This document shows, piece after piece, positions 10,172 to 22,240 of a stretch of DNA of 64,000 bases (positions are counted from its first letter, which is position 1; every line of letters begins with the position of its first letter). Location: the NCBI GenBank assembly GCA_013368315.1, contig JAACJM010000002.1, positions 992,001-1,056,000 of the forward strand. Reading direction: 5' to 3'. The translations under genes and the position numbers were made by a program. Below the pieces are notes generated by a model. The model did no database searches. It saw only the letters and a list, made by a program, of their open reading frames with translations, and had not been told where the DNA came from. The stretch comes from Tetrapyrgos nigripes (taxonomy: Eukaryota > Basidiomycota > Agaricomycetes > Agaricales > Campanellaceae).

Positions 10172-13100
10172 TTGCCACGTCTCCGCACTATGCTCATCAC
10201 TACTTCTTTCTACCTGATTTGCTCAGTGCTCCTCACTGTCTTACACCGGTTTCAGAGTGCAAGTCCTAAAAAAGTGTATACGGCACCCATTCCTGCTGAA
10301 ACACTTTCAAGTCCAGAGGTTTGTCATTTGTTCTCTACAGCAAATTTTTGTGCACCAACGGTATTACAGATTGCATTTAATCTCTCTTTGCACCATCCAA
10401 TGGAAACTGCCCTGGAAATTGATTTTACTCTTACTCCAGAAATTGATTTTACTCGAGAAATTATTTTGCATGTATATAAACCAACAGGTACATTTATGCA
10501 TCATAGTTATGTTAGTGCTTTGAGTTTCCTGAAACCTCATTCAATTAAAAATATATATGAGATCCAAACAGATACTTTCGTCAGGGATAATAAGAACCAA
10601 AGTCAGCAATATTGCCGTGTTACAGACAAATTCAATCATATATTGACCCTTAAATATGACTTCCTGCACTGTATTCGTGATCTGAAGCTTGAAATTGTTT
10701 TGCTGTTCCTATCAATTATGAGATTTTTTTTGCGCAGACATGATTATCAGAATCTATGCAAGCGCGACACTCAAAATCCCTGCTTGCTTTTGAAGAGAGT
10801 CTATATCTCTAGCCTAGTAGGTGGAGGGAAGCCCAAACCAATAACCTATGAATTGCTAAAGCCTCATATCGCTTTTATGCAGCTGGAAGAAAAAACTAGC
10901 TTGTCAGATAAGTCTGAATTTGAACTAGCTGATGTAGTCCAGCAATCAATTCAAGCTCCTCAATATACAAACTATATATTATGTGATAATATTCCACTGC
11001 ATCTAGTTGTCACACAATTACCACTAAAGAAATTGCACATGCTAGCAAAAAAGCATAATGTTATACTACCAAAGAAATCCTTCATTGAAGCTATCAGACA
11101 GGTCCCTTCTACTCACACATGTGGAGTTTCATGCAGTGCTTTCCACTATGTTTTTGTACCTAAACTAAAAATATATAAGGAAATACAGAAAACTTCTACA
11201 AAAAAATCTGTTCAACATGTGGGAATGATATACTTGACAATACTCTTTGTAATGAACAAAGTGCACATTTCCCTCCAAATCCACCAACTTTCAAGTTACA
11301 ACATCAAATACTCAGTGGTATTGCTAAGTTCTGTTCACCAGGGAATTTTGAAGAGGCTGGATGTGCTATTTGCGGTCAACTAAAACTGTGTTCTCAGATG
11401 CAAACTCTTGATGAATCAGTATTTGATAGAGATTTGCTAATCCGGCCCTATGTGACTAGAAAGGAACGGAAACATATTAATGAGACGGTGGAAAGTTTGA
11501 CTGAGCCAATATTAGCATTAGGATGTAAATTTGTTTGTGCTGAATGTAATTTGTCTCTCAAGAATAATCGTGTTCCACTCAAAGCCCTTGCAAATGGCCA
11601 GTGGATTGGAGAAATTCCTAATGAGCTCAAAAACTTGACTTATGCAGAGTCACTTCTTATAGCACGGATTAGACACAATCAATGTGTAGTTCGAGTCAAA
11701 TCTGGACAAGGGAAACTTATAGCAAATGCAGTTATGTTTGCAAATCCTACTGCAACTATTCATCAGGTCTTACCACCATCAAGAAAGGAGCTGAGCGAAG
11801 TTCTTGCTTTTGTCTTCATGGGTCCAGCAAAGCCTACAAAAACTGAATTGCAAAGGATTCCTTTATTAGTTAGAAGAAATAAGGTTGCAGATGCATTGAC
11901 ATGGCTGAAATTGAATCACAAAGACTATCAAGACTTGAACATTTCACAAAGAAATTTGTCAACCTACCCAGAGTATGGAATTCCCATTGAAATTCAGTAT
12001 ATGAGATCGGAAAATGAGGAACTTATGAAAGATCCTTTAACAATGAGTGTTCATGACACAGATGAAACAGAAGGTACAGATTCAGGTCCTTGCCCATTTG
12101 TTGTTCATGGTCTCAGTGGTCAAGAGTACACAGATGCTGATGTCAATAAGCTGAAGGCATTTGCACTCTATCATCTACATACCGGTGGAAAGACTTTAGG
12201 AATTGGATCAGATCCTACACCACAAAGCATATATAATAATCCTTCATTATTTCCAAGCATGTCTCCGTGGCTCTTTCCATATGGCTATGGTGGATTCGGA
12301 AATGAATTTATTGAAGGTAGGCTTAGCGAAGAATCACAAATTCAAAGCAAGCTACAATACTATGATAAAAGATTTCAAAAGGATCTCTATTTTCCAATGA
12401 TAGCATTTAATATATGCCAGATCAGAAATGCATCTACTGGCAGCTTTATCCTTACCAAAAGAAAAAACTTCAAGTCTGTTGTTGAAAGACTCATGACTTT
12501 AGATTCCTCAGTTGTGAAAACTATAACTCAAAGAATGATTGATGGTGAAAAGGTTATACCTGCTAATCCTGAAGAGACTAAATGTTTCAGTATATTGAAT
12601 GACATTGATCATGTTAGTTGTCAAGTGCAGGGATCTTTGACAAGTAAGAAAAATATGCGAAACGAAATCTGGTCCTTGATTTCTTTCCTAGGCACTCCAG
12701 TGTGGTTCATTACACTATCTCCTGCTGATCATCTGCATCCTATCTCTTTATATTTTGCTGATACCAAAACAACATTCAGTCCTGAACTCAGATCCTATAA
12801 TGAGCGTTATAAATTAATTGCCGAAAATCCTGTGGCAGCTGCAAAGTTCTTCAACTTTATGGTTGAAATGTTTCTACTTCACATTTTAGGTGTAAAAGCT
12901 GGACATACTGGTATATTTGGTGATACAGCAGCATATTATGGAACTGTTGAGCAACAAGGGAGGCTTACACTTCATTTGCATCTACTATTATGGATCCGTG
13001 GAGCGCTAACTCCTCAACAAATGCGTGACAGAATCATGAATAATGATTCTGAGTTTTAGCAAGCACTAATTGATTATCTAGAAAGTGTACATAGAGGAGA

Positions 13101-16100
13101 GTTTCTAACAGGTAGTCATGCTGAAGTCAAGGCAAAGATTCCACATGTGCGGACAGCAAGAACAAATATCCATGATATAGTCACCGAACAGTCTTTTCAG
13201 GCATCAATGAACTATCAGGATCCTACACAAACATTACCAGATATGCCACCAGCATTTTGTGACTGTAGTGCAAACAGCAAACAAAATATTAGTCAGCCCT
13301 GTGAGAAGTGTCTTGAATTAAAAAATTGGTGGTCTAAATATGAGAAAACAGTTGACGATATCTTACTGCGCTCTAATATACATACATGTAAATCAATGTA
13401 TACTGAGGAGAATACTATAAAGCCAGGGGACAATGCTAGTACTATAGCTATAAAAAGAAGTGCTTATAGGGGTTGTCAAAACAAGGAAGGCGAATGTGTC
13501 AAACGCTTTCCACGGGACACGTTCTCAGAAAGTCATTTTGATATAAAAGATGGTCATTTTAATCTTAAAAAGCTAGAACCTATGATGAATACAATTACTG
13601 CTGAGCTGACCTATGCTATCAGGGCAAACACTGATGTTACTAGCTTGATGTCAGGTACTTCAGTCAAGGTAATAGTGGCGTATGTTTCAGATTACATCAC
13701 AAAGCAGTCATTAAAAACCCACCAGATTTTTTCATTATTATCTGATATTCTGGAAAAAAATGTAGAGATTCTTAACACTACTGAAGATCCTGAATATACT
13801 ACACGAACACTTCTAATGTGGCTGGTTAATAGCTTACAAACAAAACTTGAAATAGGAAGTCCTCTTGCTTCACTATATTTGTTAGGCTTACTAGACCACT
13901 ATGTCAGTCATTCCTTCGTTGACTTTTGGTGGCAAACATATGTTGCAGCTATCCAGCTTGATCTTGAAGCTGATCTTGAAGCGGGCACAGTAAAGAGCTG
14001 CACTTTAAAAGATATGTCAAACAATATGGCTCCATCTCAGTATACACCCCCTCATCCAGAAGATTCACAAAATGCTGAGAAAGTAGTATTGAAAACAAAC
14101 CAAAAAAAGATTTTTGGAACATCGCAAGTTAGTAACTACAGATTCAGACCGAGTGAGTATGAATACATGAGTTTATATGAATGGATACAAACTGCTAAAG
14201 TCCAAAAACGTCCAAGACTAAGAAAAACTCACGTATCTGATGAGGCTACAATAAACGAAAACTATGCTATATCTAAAGGATATCATAGATTTCAAAGTGA
14301 ACATCCTCAATATTCAACACACGAAGTGTCTTGTGATCCTAGCAGACAGCAGAACATTATTCCAAACTTCAAAGGTGCCTCCTTGCCCCGGAAAAATCAG
14401 GGAGATGAGGATTTTTATTTTTTAACCATGCTATGTTTGTTCAAGCCATGGAGACATGGGAATGATTTCAAGTTTTCAAATAAAGATTGGTCAGAGAGCT
14501 TTGCACAGTTTGATTTCACACAAAGACAGAAAGAAATAATGAATAACTTTAACTTAAAATATGAATGCTATGATGCACGAGATGATTTTCATTTACAGCT
14601 CAAAAAAAGTGGATTTTCCTTTGATTCCTTTTCAAAATCATTAAATAGTATAATAAATGATCCAAGTCATGATTCAGCAGATCACTATGGAGAGTATGAA
14701 GAAATGGATGATTATGGTGATGTTGATATGCTAGGACCTCAATATATTAGACATTGTCAGCAGAGCAAGGATGTGGAATATTGGCTTCAGCAGATTGGAT
14801 GGTTTGGTAAAGAATCAAATACACTGTCTTGTGACTTGCCACCAAAAATGTTTCAGCCAACAGAAAGGCGAAATGGCTTAGAATGGGATTCAATCATAAA
14901 ACAGCTAAAGCAAAAAATAAATGATACTCGACTTGCTCAAATTCCATCACAATCCTTAATACCACCAAACCTTCCCCCAATGCTACCTCCACAGTCACAA
15001 GTGTCAATAACAATTCTTCCAGCTGCATACTTTATGAAAAATTATACTGCAGCTTTAGCAGACTCTCAAGAAAAGATTGAGTCATGTGTAAAAAAGTTCA
15101 TGTTGAACAATGATCAGCAAAGAGCATTTCGAATTATTGCTAATCATATCAGCAGTCCTCAAACAGAGCAGCTAAAGATGTATCTAGGGGGAATGGGTGG
15201 CACAGGCAAATCACAAGTAATTAAGGCTCTGAAAGATCTTTTTGAAGCTAGAAATGAACACTACAGATTTGTCTGTTTAGCACCAACAGGAACTGCTGCT
15301 GCATTATCGAATGGAGCTACTTATCATTCTGTTTTAGGTATTAGAAATAATAATAACAAAGAAACTGGTTTTTTACATGAATCTGCCTCCATTAAGCAAG
15401 TTCAGGAGAAATTGAGAGGAGTTGAATACATTTTTTTGGATGAAATTTCAGTGATCAACTGCCATGATATGTACCAAATCAGTGCTAGACTTACTGCAGC
15501 TAAGAACCAACCAGAAAAGCCTTTTGGAGGAGTAAATATCATACTTGCTGGCGACTTTGCGCAAATACCTCCAGTAGTAGGCCCTTATTTATATCATCCA
15601 ATTGAAATGGAAATTAATCCAAGAATGAAGCCTAAGGAACAAGAACAATCTCTGGGAAAATCTATTTGGCAACAAGTTACAACAGCTGTGATTCTAAAAG
15701 AAAACATGCGCCAAACGAAAGAATCACCACAAGATACTGCTTTAAGGAAAGCACTTGAGAATATGAGATATGGAAAATGTAAACCTGATGATATCCAATT
15801 TCTGCAGAGTCTTACTGCTACTCCACAAAACAGGGGAATCTTTTTAAAGGAGGAATTCCGAAACACATCTATCATAACTGCATGGAATGTACACAAAGAT
15901 GCAATTAATCAAAAAGGAACTGCACGATATGCATCTGATACAAATCAGAAACTTGTAGATTTCTTTGCAATTGACTCTATTGTCTCAAGTTCTACGCAAG
16001 TTGGAGATCAAAAGAGGAAAAAAACGAACTAGAGAAGGTGTGCTTAAGCACGGAAAATTTGACTCAACACATCAGGATTTTCTTTGGAATGCCATGCCTT

Positions 16101-17794
16101 CTACAACAAATAATCATATTCCTGGAAAATTAAGCCTGTGTATAGGTCTGCCTATAATCATCAAGCAAAACTATGCAACAGAATTTTGCATTACAAATGG
16201 CCAAGAAGGAACTGTATATGGTTGGCAAGAAAACATTGGTCCACAAGGACAGAGAGTGTTAGATACATTATTTGTCAAGTTAAAAAATCCTCCAAAAGAC
16301 ATCTTTCTACCAGATCTTCCAAAGAATGTGGTTCCACTATCAAGATCATCTCAGACCGTGAAATGTACCCTTCTAAATGATACTTGTCTTACAATTAAAA
16401 GAGAGCAAGTGATGATTCTACCTAACTTTGCTATCACTGATTATGTGTTACAGGGAAAAACAAGAATTCACAATCTTATACATTGCAAAAATCTCAAGAA
16501 CCATCATGCTTATTATACCGCATTCTCACGAAGCAGCAATGCTGACGGAACAGTGCTCCTGGACCAGATTGACTCAAGAAAAATTGAGAGTGGAATATCA
16601 GGATATTTGAGGCAAGAATTCAGAGAACTTTTGTTGCTAAATGAAATAACTGAGATGCAATACACTCAAAGGCTTGATCCTAAAGTAACTGGAAAAACGA
16701 GAAACCAATTGATTAGAAGTTATTTTGATTACAAAGGAGAAGACTATATTCCCATTGATATGCCTGAAACTTTGATAGAGCCAGGAGATAAACTAGTCCC
16801 TTCCATTACAGAGAATACACCATGGCAATTGGTAGTGCATACTAAAACACTGAGAAAAAGAAAAAATGATGAACAATCAGTTTCAAGCAAAAAGCTTAAG
16901 CCTGACACAGATAGTAGACAGGAATCAATATCTACATTATCCCTGCAGGGCATGATTTGGAATGCCCAAGATTGGAGCTGTCCTTATGATACTATATTCA
17001 CTGTAATATTAAATCTTTGGCGAGAGGATAAGGAAAAATGGAGTCTATTCTTCAATCAATTAAATAGATTTTCAGCAGGATTAATCACAAACTTTGTCTT
17101 AACTGAGAAAAATGTGCAGACATTAGAAAATGGACGTAATATTGTGCGACAACAGCTTCATAGCATAGACCCAGAGAGCTTCCCTTATGGACAACGAGGA
17201 GGTCATATTGATGTACTTGCACATCAAATGTTTGGTACACTCTCATATTCTAGAGCTGAGTTACTATGTCTGATGTGCCAATCATTCGTACAAGTAAATG
17301 AGACATTTGGTCAGATTGTTCTGAAGTCAGTTATGGACATCTATCCGGATAGAACATGGAAATCCAAGTTCAAACACCCATATTATATCCAAGACTGGAT
17401 GCATGACTACATGACTGGTAACCTTCACAATGGAGGTCTTTCATGTATCTGTGAAGGGAATCCACCTCTTCAATCAGTAATAACAGAAACATCTCCACTT
17501 ATATACTTCAATATTTTTGACACACAAATGAATCTCAACCAGAAATTGACTATACCAGATGCGACTGGCACAGTGATAGGATTTACACCTAGAGCAATTA
17601 CATACATGGGTGGGCATCACTTTACATGCCGTTTTATAACTCCAAACGGCTCAATATACTGTCATGATGGTATCACTTGTCAAAGGAATTTCCAGCCAGA
17701 GAATTGCAATATCAATGATGTCAATGAGACTTACTTTAAAACCGCAGATAATGAGAGCAAAATAATGATAGGAGTGCTATATGTTCGGGATTGA
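10172..17794 (+). pseudogene. Helitron Rep/PIF1-type helicase with C-terminal protease-like domain, recently disabled
   Basis: One long reading frame of about 2,500 codons, broken three times: a frame change near 11,215, a TAG at 13057-13059 (GAG TTT TAG CAA, probably from CAG), and a frame change in an A-run near 16,020. Domain order: a Cys-rich N-terminus (CAICGQL, then CAECNLSL with ALANGQWIGEIP, as in DUF6570); a Helitron_like_N region; the Rep HUH motif HLHLLLW (about 12975); the paired-tyrosine motif YVSDYITK (about 13680); and a PIF1/SF1 helicase with Walker A GGMGGTGKS (about 15190), DEIS, GDFAQIPP and YTAFSRS (about 16510). Last comes a Cys/His/Asp protease-like segment. Function: rolling-circle transposition. 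The start codon is uncertain because the first 40 residues look non-family. Confidence 0.9.
16940..17794 (+). other. USP/OTU-like cysteine protease domain at Helitron C-terminus
   Basis: Part of the Helitron protein. A cysteine block WNAQDWSCPYDTIF (about 16960) is followed about 210 residues later by a histidine block GGHHFTCRF (about 17610) and an acidic block YCHDG (about 17655). This Cys...GH.(Y/F)...D order resembles the catalytic boxes of ubiquitin-specific (C19) proteases more than the usual OTU domain of Helentrons. The fold is inferred; activity is unknown. Confidence 0.5.
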
Positions 17795-17888
17795 CAGAAA
17801 TACTTAATCTCTAACATGATATCTTCTAAGCAGACTCATGCCCCATCTGGTAGATAATTGCTTTTTACAGATACTGTACTATTTTGAC

Positions 17889-18042
17889 CAAGTATTTGCG
17901 TAACGCGTAGCGATCCCCCATGAACTCCGCTCCAACTAATAGTGTAACGCGATTTCTGTTGCCAGTTTTGGCTAGTATCTCGTAACGCATTACCAGACCC
18001 TTTGAAATTTCGCGTAACACATTCAAGTGACCAAACACTTGG
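17889..18042. repeat. Inverted ends with four GTAAC(G/A)C motifs
   Basis: ACCAAGTATTTG at the left and ACACTTGGT at the right form an imperfect inverted pair. Between them GTAACGC/GTAACAC occurs four times (near 17900, 17942, 17982 and 18013). It lies in the 3' flank of the Helitron ORF. It may be a small MITE or part of the Helitron's sub-terminal region. Confidence 0.35.
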
Positions 18043-18206
18043 TTGAAATACTACATACAGTATACCAGTACCACTTCATTTTGGCATGACCTTAATTTTG
18101 GATTATAAGTACCAAATTTATTCCAAGTAAGTAATACAGTAATGAGAGTTACTATCAACAAGTGGAGTGGTGGCTTAGACAGCAGGTCTACTGTCAAAAT
18201 TACAGT

Positions 18207-18245
18207 ATATGAAAGGGCCTCGTAACTTGCCACTGTCCGCAGTGA
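18207..18245 (+). mobile_element. Candidate 3' terminus of the Rep/helicase Helitron
   Basis: GGGCCTCGTAACTT is followed by a hairpin CACTG-TCCG-CAGTG. The same motif-plus-hairpin forms the right end of the small elements at 6873-7187 and 20742-20977. It lies about 410 bp after the Helitron stop codon. The matching 5' end (GTTACGAGGCC) was not found immediately upstream of 10172, so full boundaries cannot be given. Confidence 0.35.
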
Positions 18246-18498
18246 CAATAAGCAAACAGAAGCGCACCTGCATTTAGATATACAGCAATAAGATACACCC
18301 CATTGTACAACCTTCCACTGGGAGTGAAGCAAGATATCATTTGGTCAGGGGATTGAATGGGGCTGGGTAGGTTATTTACCAGTGAAAAACGTTTGGGAAT
18401 TCCGGCATCCACGTGATCTCGTTTATTCTTTAAAACCCACGTGTCACTAATTTGACCTTGTCCTTCACTTCCACCAGTCACCTTCAACGAGTCTGACT

Positions 18499-19150
18499 GT
18501 GAGTTTTCTTTCAAACTCCTTTACTGACGCATTTTTCCCTCAGAGATCTTTTTGCCTACTTTCTTTCAGATGGGTATCTTCTACGCCTACAATAACATTA
18601 GGTACACTGACACCTGTGCCCATGTGTATGCCCACCTACATCGACATTAATGTCAATATCAATGTCTACACTTCTCAACACCTACAACTACAACTCTCTC
18701 GCCCTCAGCTGACCACCAGCCGTCCTGTTTCCTTTGTCAACTGTGAGCTCCCCACCGAGTTATGTGACAGCCATGGATTTGGAAAGGAAGGTACGTCTAT
18801 CTCTTTACGTTCTCTCCACCCTCTCAGCCTAGCTTTTGTTGACATTATTGTACTACTATCAGCTCGTCTTCAAGAAGGCAGAAAGGTTCTTTGCCGAGTT
18901 CCAGAAGAACCAAGCTGCGACTTCGCCAGAACCCACTCAAGTTGATGCTCTGGGCCCCAATCTCTTCAGCTCTCGAGAGGTGGATATGCTACCATACCTC
19001 ATGCAGCTGAGTTTAGGTGTTCTGAGTCCACTCAAAACTTCAATGACATCGCATTTGCAGGCCAATAAGTGTGGCTGTGCATGGATTGTTGGCATTGATT
19101 TGTGCACAGCCACAACGTTACATTGGCTCATTCCACCTGGGATGACATAG
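18499..19150 (+). CDS. Hypothetical protein, possibly spliced
   Basis: A frame from 18499 runs to a GTACGT donor near 18791; an AG near 18862 leads into LVFKKAERFFAEFQKNQA and then SSREVDMLPYLMQLSLGV, ending at 19150. No family was recognised and the splice choice is a guess. It may equally be transposon debris. Confidence 0.25.
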
Positions 19151-19355
19151 GCTCTGGCACTGTGTATGAGGAAAGTGGTTGGAGAAAGGACTGCGAATGA
19201 CGTAGTACCACAAGGAAAGCGGCTGGAAAAGGGAACTGTGAATGACATTGTACCATGAGGAAAGCAGTTGGAAAAAATTTACACCATTTTAGATAGCTCC
19301 TTTCCTTTAAAAGTGGAACGCCTACCGCTACTACTTCACTTGTCCCCTCCTACCA

Positions 19356-19465
19356 ATGCCTCAGGCTGCTGCATTACCCCCTCAGAATCAGCCTGCACAA
19401 ATCATCCCCCTCCCCCAGGGCGAGTGGGCAATTTCATTCAACCATCCAACAGAGCATCCACTGCC
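19356..19465 (+). pseudogene. 5' piece of the reading frame that received the 22.6-kb composite unit
   Basis: Reads MPQAAALPPQNQPAQ, then EWAISFNHPTEHPLP up to the left 9-bp repeat. Joining its last codon to the sequence after the right repeat (42087) keeps the frame (PLP then ARWKENRS). The protein is unknown and rich in Pro and Gln at its start. Confidence 0.4.
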
Positions 19466-20410
19466 AGTTGTCCACTTTTCGCCCTCAACATGTGATGTTC
19501 TCACAGACAGAAAAGGAAGGTTATTTGTCCTCGGCAAAAGGCGGCTACATTTTGTCTCGAACAAATAAAGATTATTCGGACGAGCTCTGGAGCTCCTAAA
19601 TTTGAATACATTTGTACAACAGAGTATCTACTCAAGTACGTGGGCCCGAAGGACCAGAAAACTGTCCATAAGGCATGTAATAATAGGGATAAGGAGGATA
19701 ATAATGAGTATAATGTTGAGAAGGTGTTGGATACACCTGGGTTTGACTTGGGTAAGGTAAGGCTATATGCGGAGCGGCAACAGCAGTGGGAATAGGAGGT
19801 GCAGAAGAGGGAGGTGCAGCAAGTGGAGCAGGAGCAGTGGAAGGTAAAGGCAAGGATTGAGAAGATGAAGTAGATATACTAGCTGACGCACCCCGGTTCT
19901 GCGAAACGACTCACCATGACCCCACTCATCCCTCGCCAACAAAGTGAAATGAGCTTGTCGTCCTCTTCTCGTTCTAGCCACTCTCGGAATTCTTCCATTG
20001 AGCCCCATGACATTGTGTAGTTGTGGCATGAATCGTATTCGAATGTTCCGGGGATGCTGTACCTGTCCCGATCGCAAGAACTGAATTTAGAATTGGCGGC
20101 GTGTGTCTGCTGATCGTTGATGGCATCAACGGGTATAGCGAGGCTCGGAAAAGGTGGAGAGACATCGGGAACAGAGGTTTGGAAGCTGGAGAACATTGCG
20201 GACGATGAGGAGAGGAGGTGAAAACGGTTGAAAGTCCAATTTTCCCAATTGGGAACCTAGTGGTCCAAGTTCTTTTGTTCTCCTTTCTGGCTTCCGGACC
20301 ACCGAGAAATATTATTCACCGAAAACTTGCTGAAAACTACAATATCTCTACATGACATAAGCACCTGCCTAATCGAGACGTCACGTGTTGAGGGCGGAAA
20401 GTCAAAACCT
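19466..20410 (-). mobile_element. MULE-like TIR element, copy A
   Basis: A 945-bp element whose ends share a 30-bp imperfect TIR (core CGCCCTCAACA(C/T)GTGA). The outer end starts AGTTGTCCAC; the inner end, read inward as the inverse complement, starts AGGTTTTGAC. The 9-bp flanking duplications and the protein it encodes suggest the Mutator-like group. It is non-autonomous, with no transposase catalytic domain. It is the inverse of copy B with only scattered substitutions. Confidence 0.75.
19632..20196 (-). CDS. Protein of MULE-like copy A (FAR1-like N-terminus, Pro/Tyr-rich tail)
   Basis: Starts MFSSFQTSVPDVSPPFP at 20196 and reaches SMEEFREWLEREEDDKLISL, a helix typical of the start of FAR1/MULE-type DNA-binding domains. 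A GTGAGT donor after GMSGVM joins an AG near 19880 and leads to STSSSQSLPLPS, a Pro/Ala-rich stretch and a Tyr-rich end (YYPPYPYYYMPYGQF), stopping at 19632. The ORF is open in this copy; copy B carries stops. The rest of a FAR1 domain and the DDE transposase are absent. DNA binding is inferred only. Confidence 0.45.
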
Positions 20411-21171
20411 GTGTACCACGCCATTCTCTATTCCTGGATCGCACTCTACCTGCAAATTTATTCCCTCGGTAAGTCATCTACGCAAGTATGAGTGTCTCGC
20501 CCAGAATGTCCATCCTTTGTCAGTGCTTTCGCTCTTCCTTCAGGCCAACTCTTCATGATTGCGAACAATCAGTCCATCATCTATGATATCGACACCGGTC
20601 TAGAAACACCTCTTCCTGACATTCCTAACGGTGTACGCGTCACGAATCCTTTTGACGGAACCGCCGCTCTTCTTCCTCTTCATCCTCCGTACTACATACC
20701 TCGTATCCTTGTTTGCGGAGGTACCAAAACCTCAACCGACGGTTTACGAGGCCCTTTAGGGTCTCGTTCTTATAACCTGACGTTTCTGCGTGTGGCTATG
20801 CTCGATAACTCGACCGGTCCCCGGTGCCATTTGATCACCGTAACCGGTCATCGGCCGTTGCCGCAAAGACGCGTGATCTGCAACGCTCATCATCTTTCAC
20901 CCTTACTCATCGCTGCTCACCATCCATGAACTGATTACTTGGGCCTCATTACTGCCACGCGAAGCGGTGGCCCACAGCTCCTTCATTGACCAATGCCCCC
21001 GAGGATTTGAAGAAGCTCAATTCGCAGGATCCAGCGACTGATCAATGTACGACGATAGAATTGACGAAAGAGGGGATTGAAAAGGGATGGGTCATGGAAG
21101 ACAGTATGCCGGAGGCGAGGGTTATGCCGAATGGGAAGGTATTGGTGATCAACGGGGCAGAGACAGTCCTC
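20411..21171 (+). pseudogene. Glyoxal oxidase, 3' part (continuation of 40735-41129)
   Basis: Begins at GTGTACCAC and reads on from the other half: RHSLFLDRTLPANLFPR, a 54-nt intron (20469-20522), then [35 protein letters not shown] and [13 protein letters not shown] small element at 20742-20977 interrupts it; removing it restores APSLTNAPEDLKKLNSQDP and ATDQC, then MPEARVMPNGKVLVINGAE. It is cut off at about 21171 by an LTR fragment, so the copper-site C-terminus is missing. The family is clear and the gene is dead. Confidence 0.75.
20742..20977 (+). mobile_element. 236-bp hairpin-ended element inserted in glyoxal oxidase without TSD
   Basis: Starts GTTTACGAGGCCC. Its right end has GGGCCTCATTAC followed by a hairpin GCCAC-GCGAAGC-GGTGGC and CCACAG. 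Deleting 20742-20977 restores the glyoxal oxidase frame exactly (GAC G|CT CCT), with no duplicated bases. Inverted motif plus terminal hairpin plus no TSD fits a Helitron-like non-autonomous element. Confidence 0.65.
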
Positions 21172-21309
21172 CAAATAACAAGTTTTATACTTAACCCACA
21201 TCGCTCTACAAGCCTCTAAACAAGCCTAACAAGCTATCTCTTATCCCCAGGTAAGTAGCGTAGTTGCCACTGCGTTTAGTAGTGTACAAGCCGTACCATG
21301 CCTGCTTAA
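21172..21309 (+). mobile_element. LTR fragment related to the copia LTR at 28899
   Basis: Shares with the copia LTR the stretch CATCGCTCT...CTCTAAACAAG, TCCCCAGGTAAGTA, and the end CCTGCTTAACA. Only the 3' half is present; it truncates the glyoxal oxidase 3' part. Confidence 0.6.
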
Positions 21310-22240
21310 CAGTGGTGAATGTGAAGTTTGACCCACTTATGAGCTTTCATCTTTGGTTCATGATCATCTCGGCCCTCGAGTGCTGATGAGATTTCACCTC
21401 GTAATTATAATGATGTCAATATCCGAAACGGTTGTATGACAGATGATATCATTTCGATGATCGGTATTCTACCACCTCGTCCACCTAATCATATCAGGTC
21501 CAACGACCGTGCGCCTCAGTCTAGGCAGAGTTTAACTTATGTAGTGACCCCACTTTTGCGACGCATGCACATCTAGAGTTAGTGAGCGTAGTTCTTGTGT
21601 GTTCTGTAAATATCATGGAGGAAACAGCGAGTCGTTCAATCAGTCCTGACAAGAACCCTATGAAAATATTCGAGATTTACGCCAGCCCGAAAAATATCCA
21701 CTTTGTATCCACTGATCCGTGTGTTGCGTGTCAGCTTCGGGTTGTACTTGTTATTCCCGGAAGCCTATAGCTTCACACCTCTGGCATTCGGCAAAGGAAC
21801 CAGCTTTATCATCGAGAATTGGGAGAAATACTTCTTTACGACTTTACTAGTCTCTCGGAGACCCCTACGTTGAAAGTGTTGAGTAGGGTTTACTCATCTT
21901 CTGTAGGACCTAGGTCTTTTGACCACTCTTGACTCAGACTTATCTTACCAAGTACGAATCCTATTTATAGGACGAGTCTTATTGTGAGCTCAAATGGCCG
22001 CATTTTTTGTATCCTGGGAAAATATATCCTATTCTGTCAGACTCAGCACGTGCCTAAGCACCTTCTACGCAAATTCTCTGCTATTCTCTGTCCAGCTTTC
22101 ATCAAGCAACGAATCAGTGCCCAGTGCCCAGTCCACGACACACATCTACCTCTTTAGAATCAATTCATCAGTAAAACTCAGTGCGTATGAAATGAGGACT
22201 CGTACCTGCCGCCAGTGTATACAGTGGCCCTCACCGACAT
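21310..22240. other. Unassigned sequence inside the composite unit
   Basis: Short ORFs only, none with a recognised domain. No RNA gene or clear repeat was seen. Confidence 0.4.

Noticed and set aside
20741..20929. C-terminal extension of the glyoxal oxidase ORF ([13 protein letters not shown]...)
   Set aside because: It is read-through into the inserted 236-bp element; the true continuation resumes at 20978.
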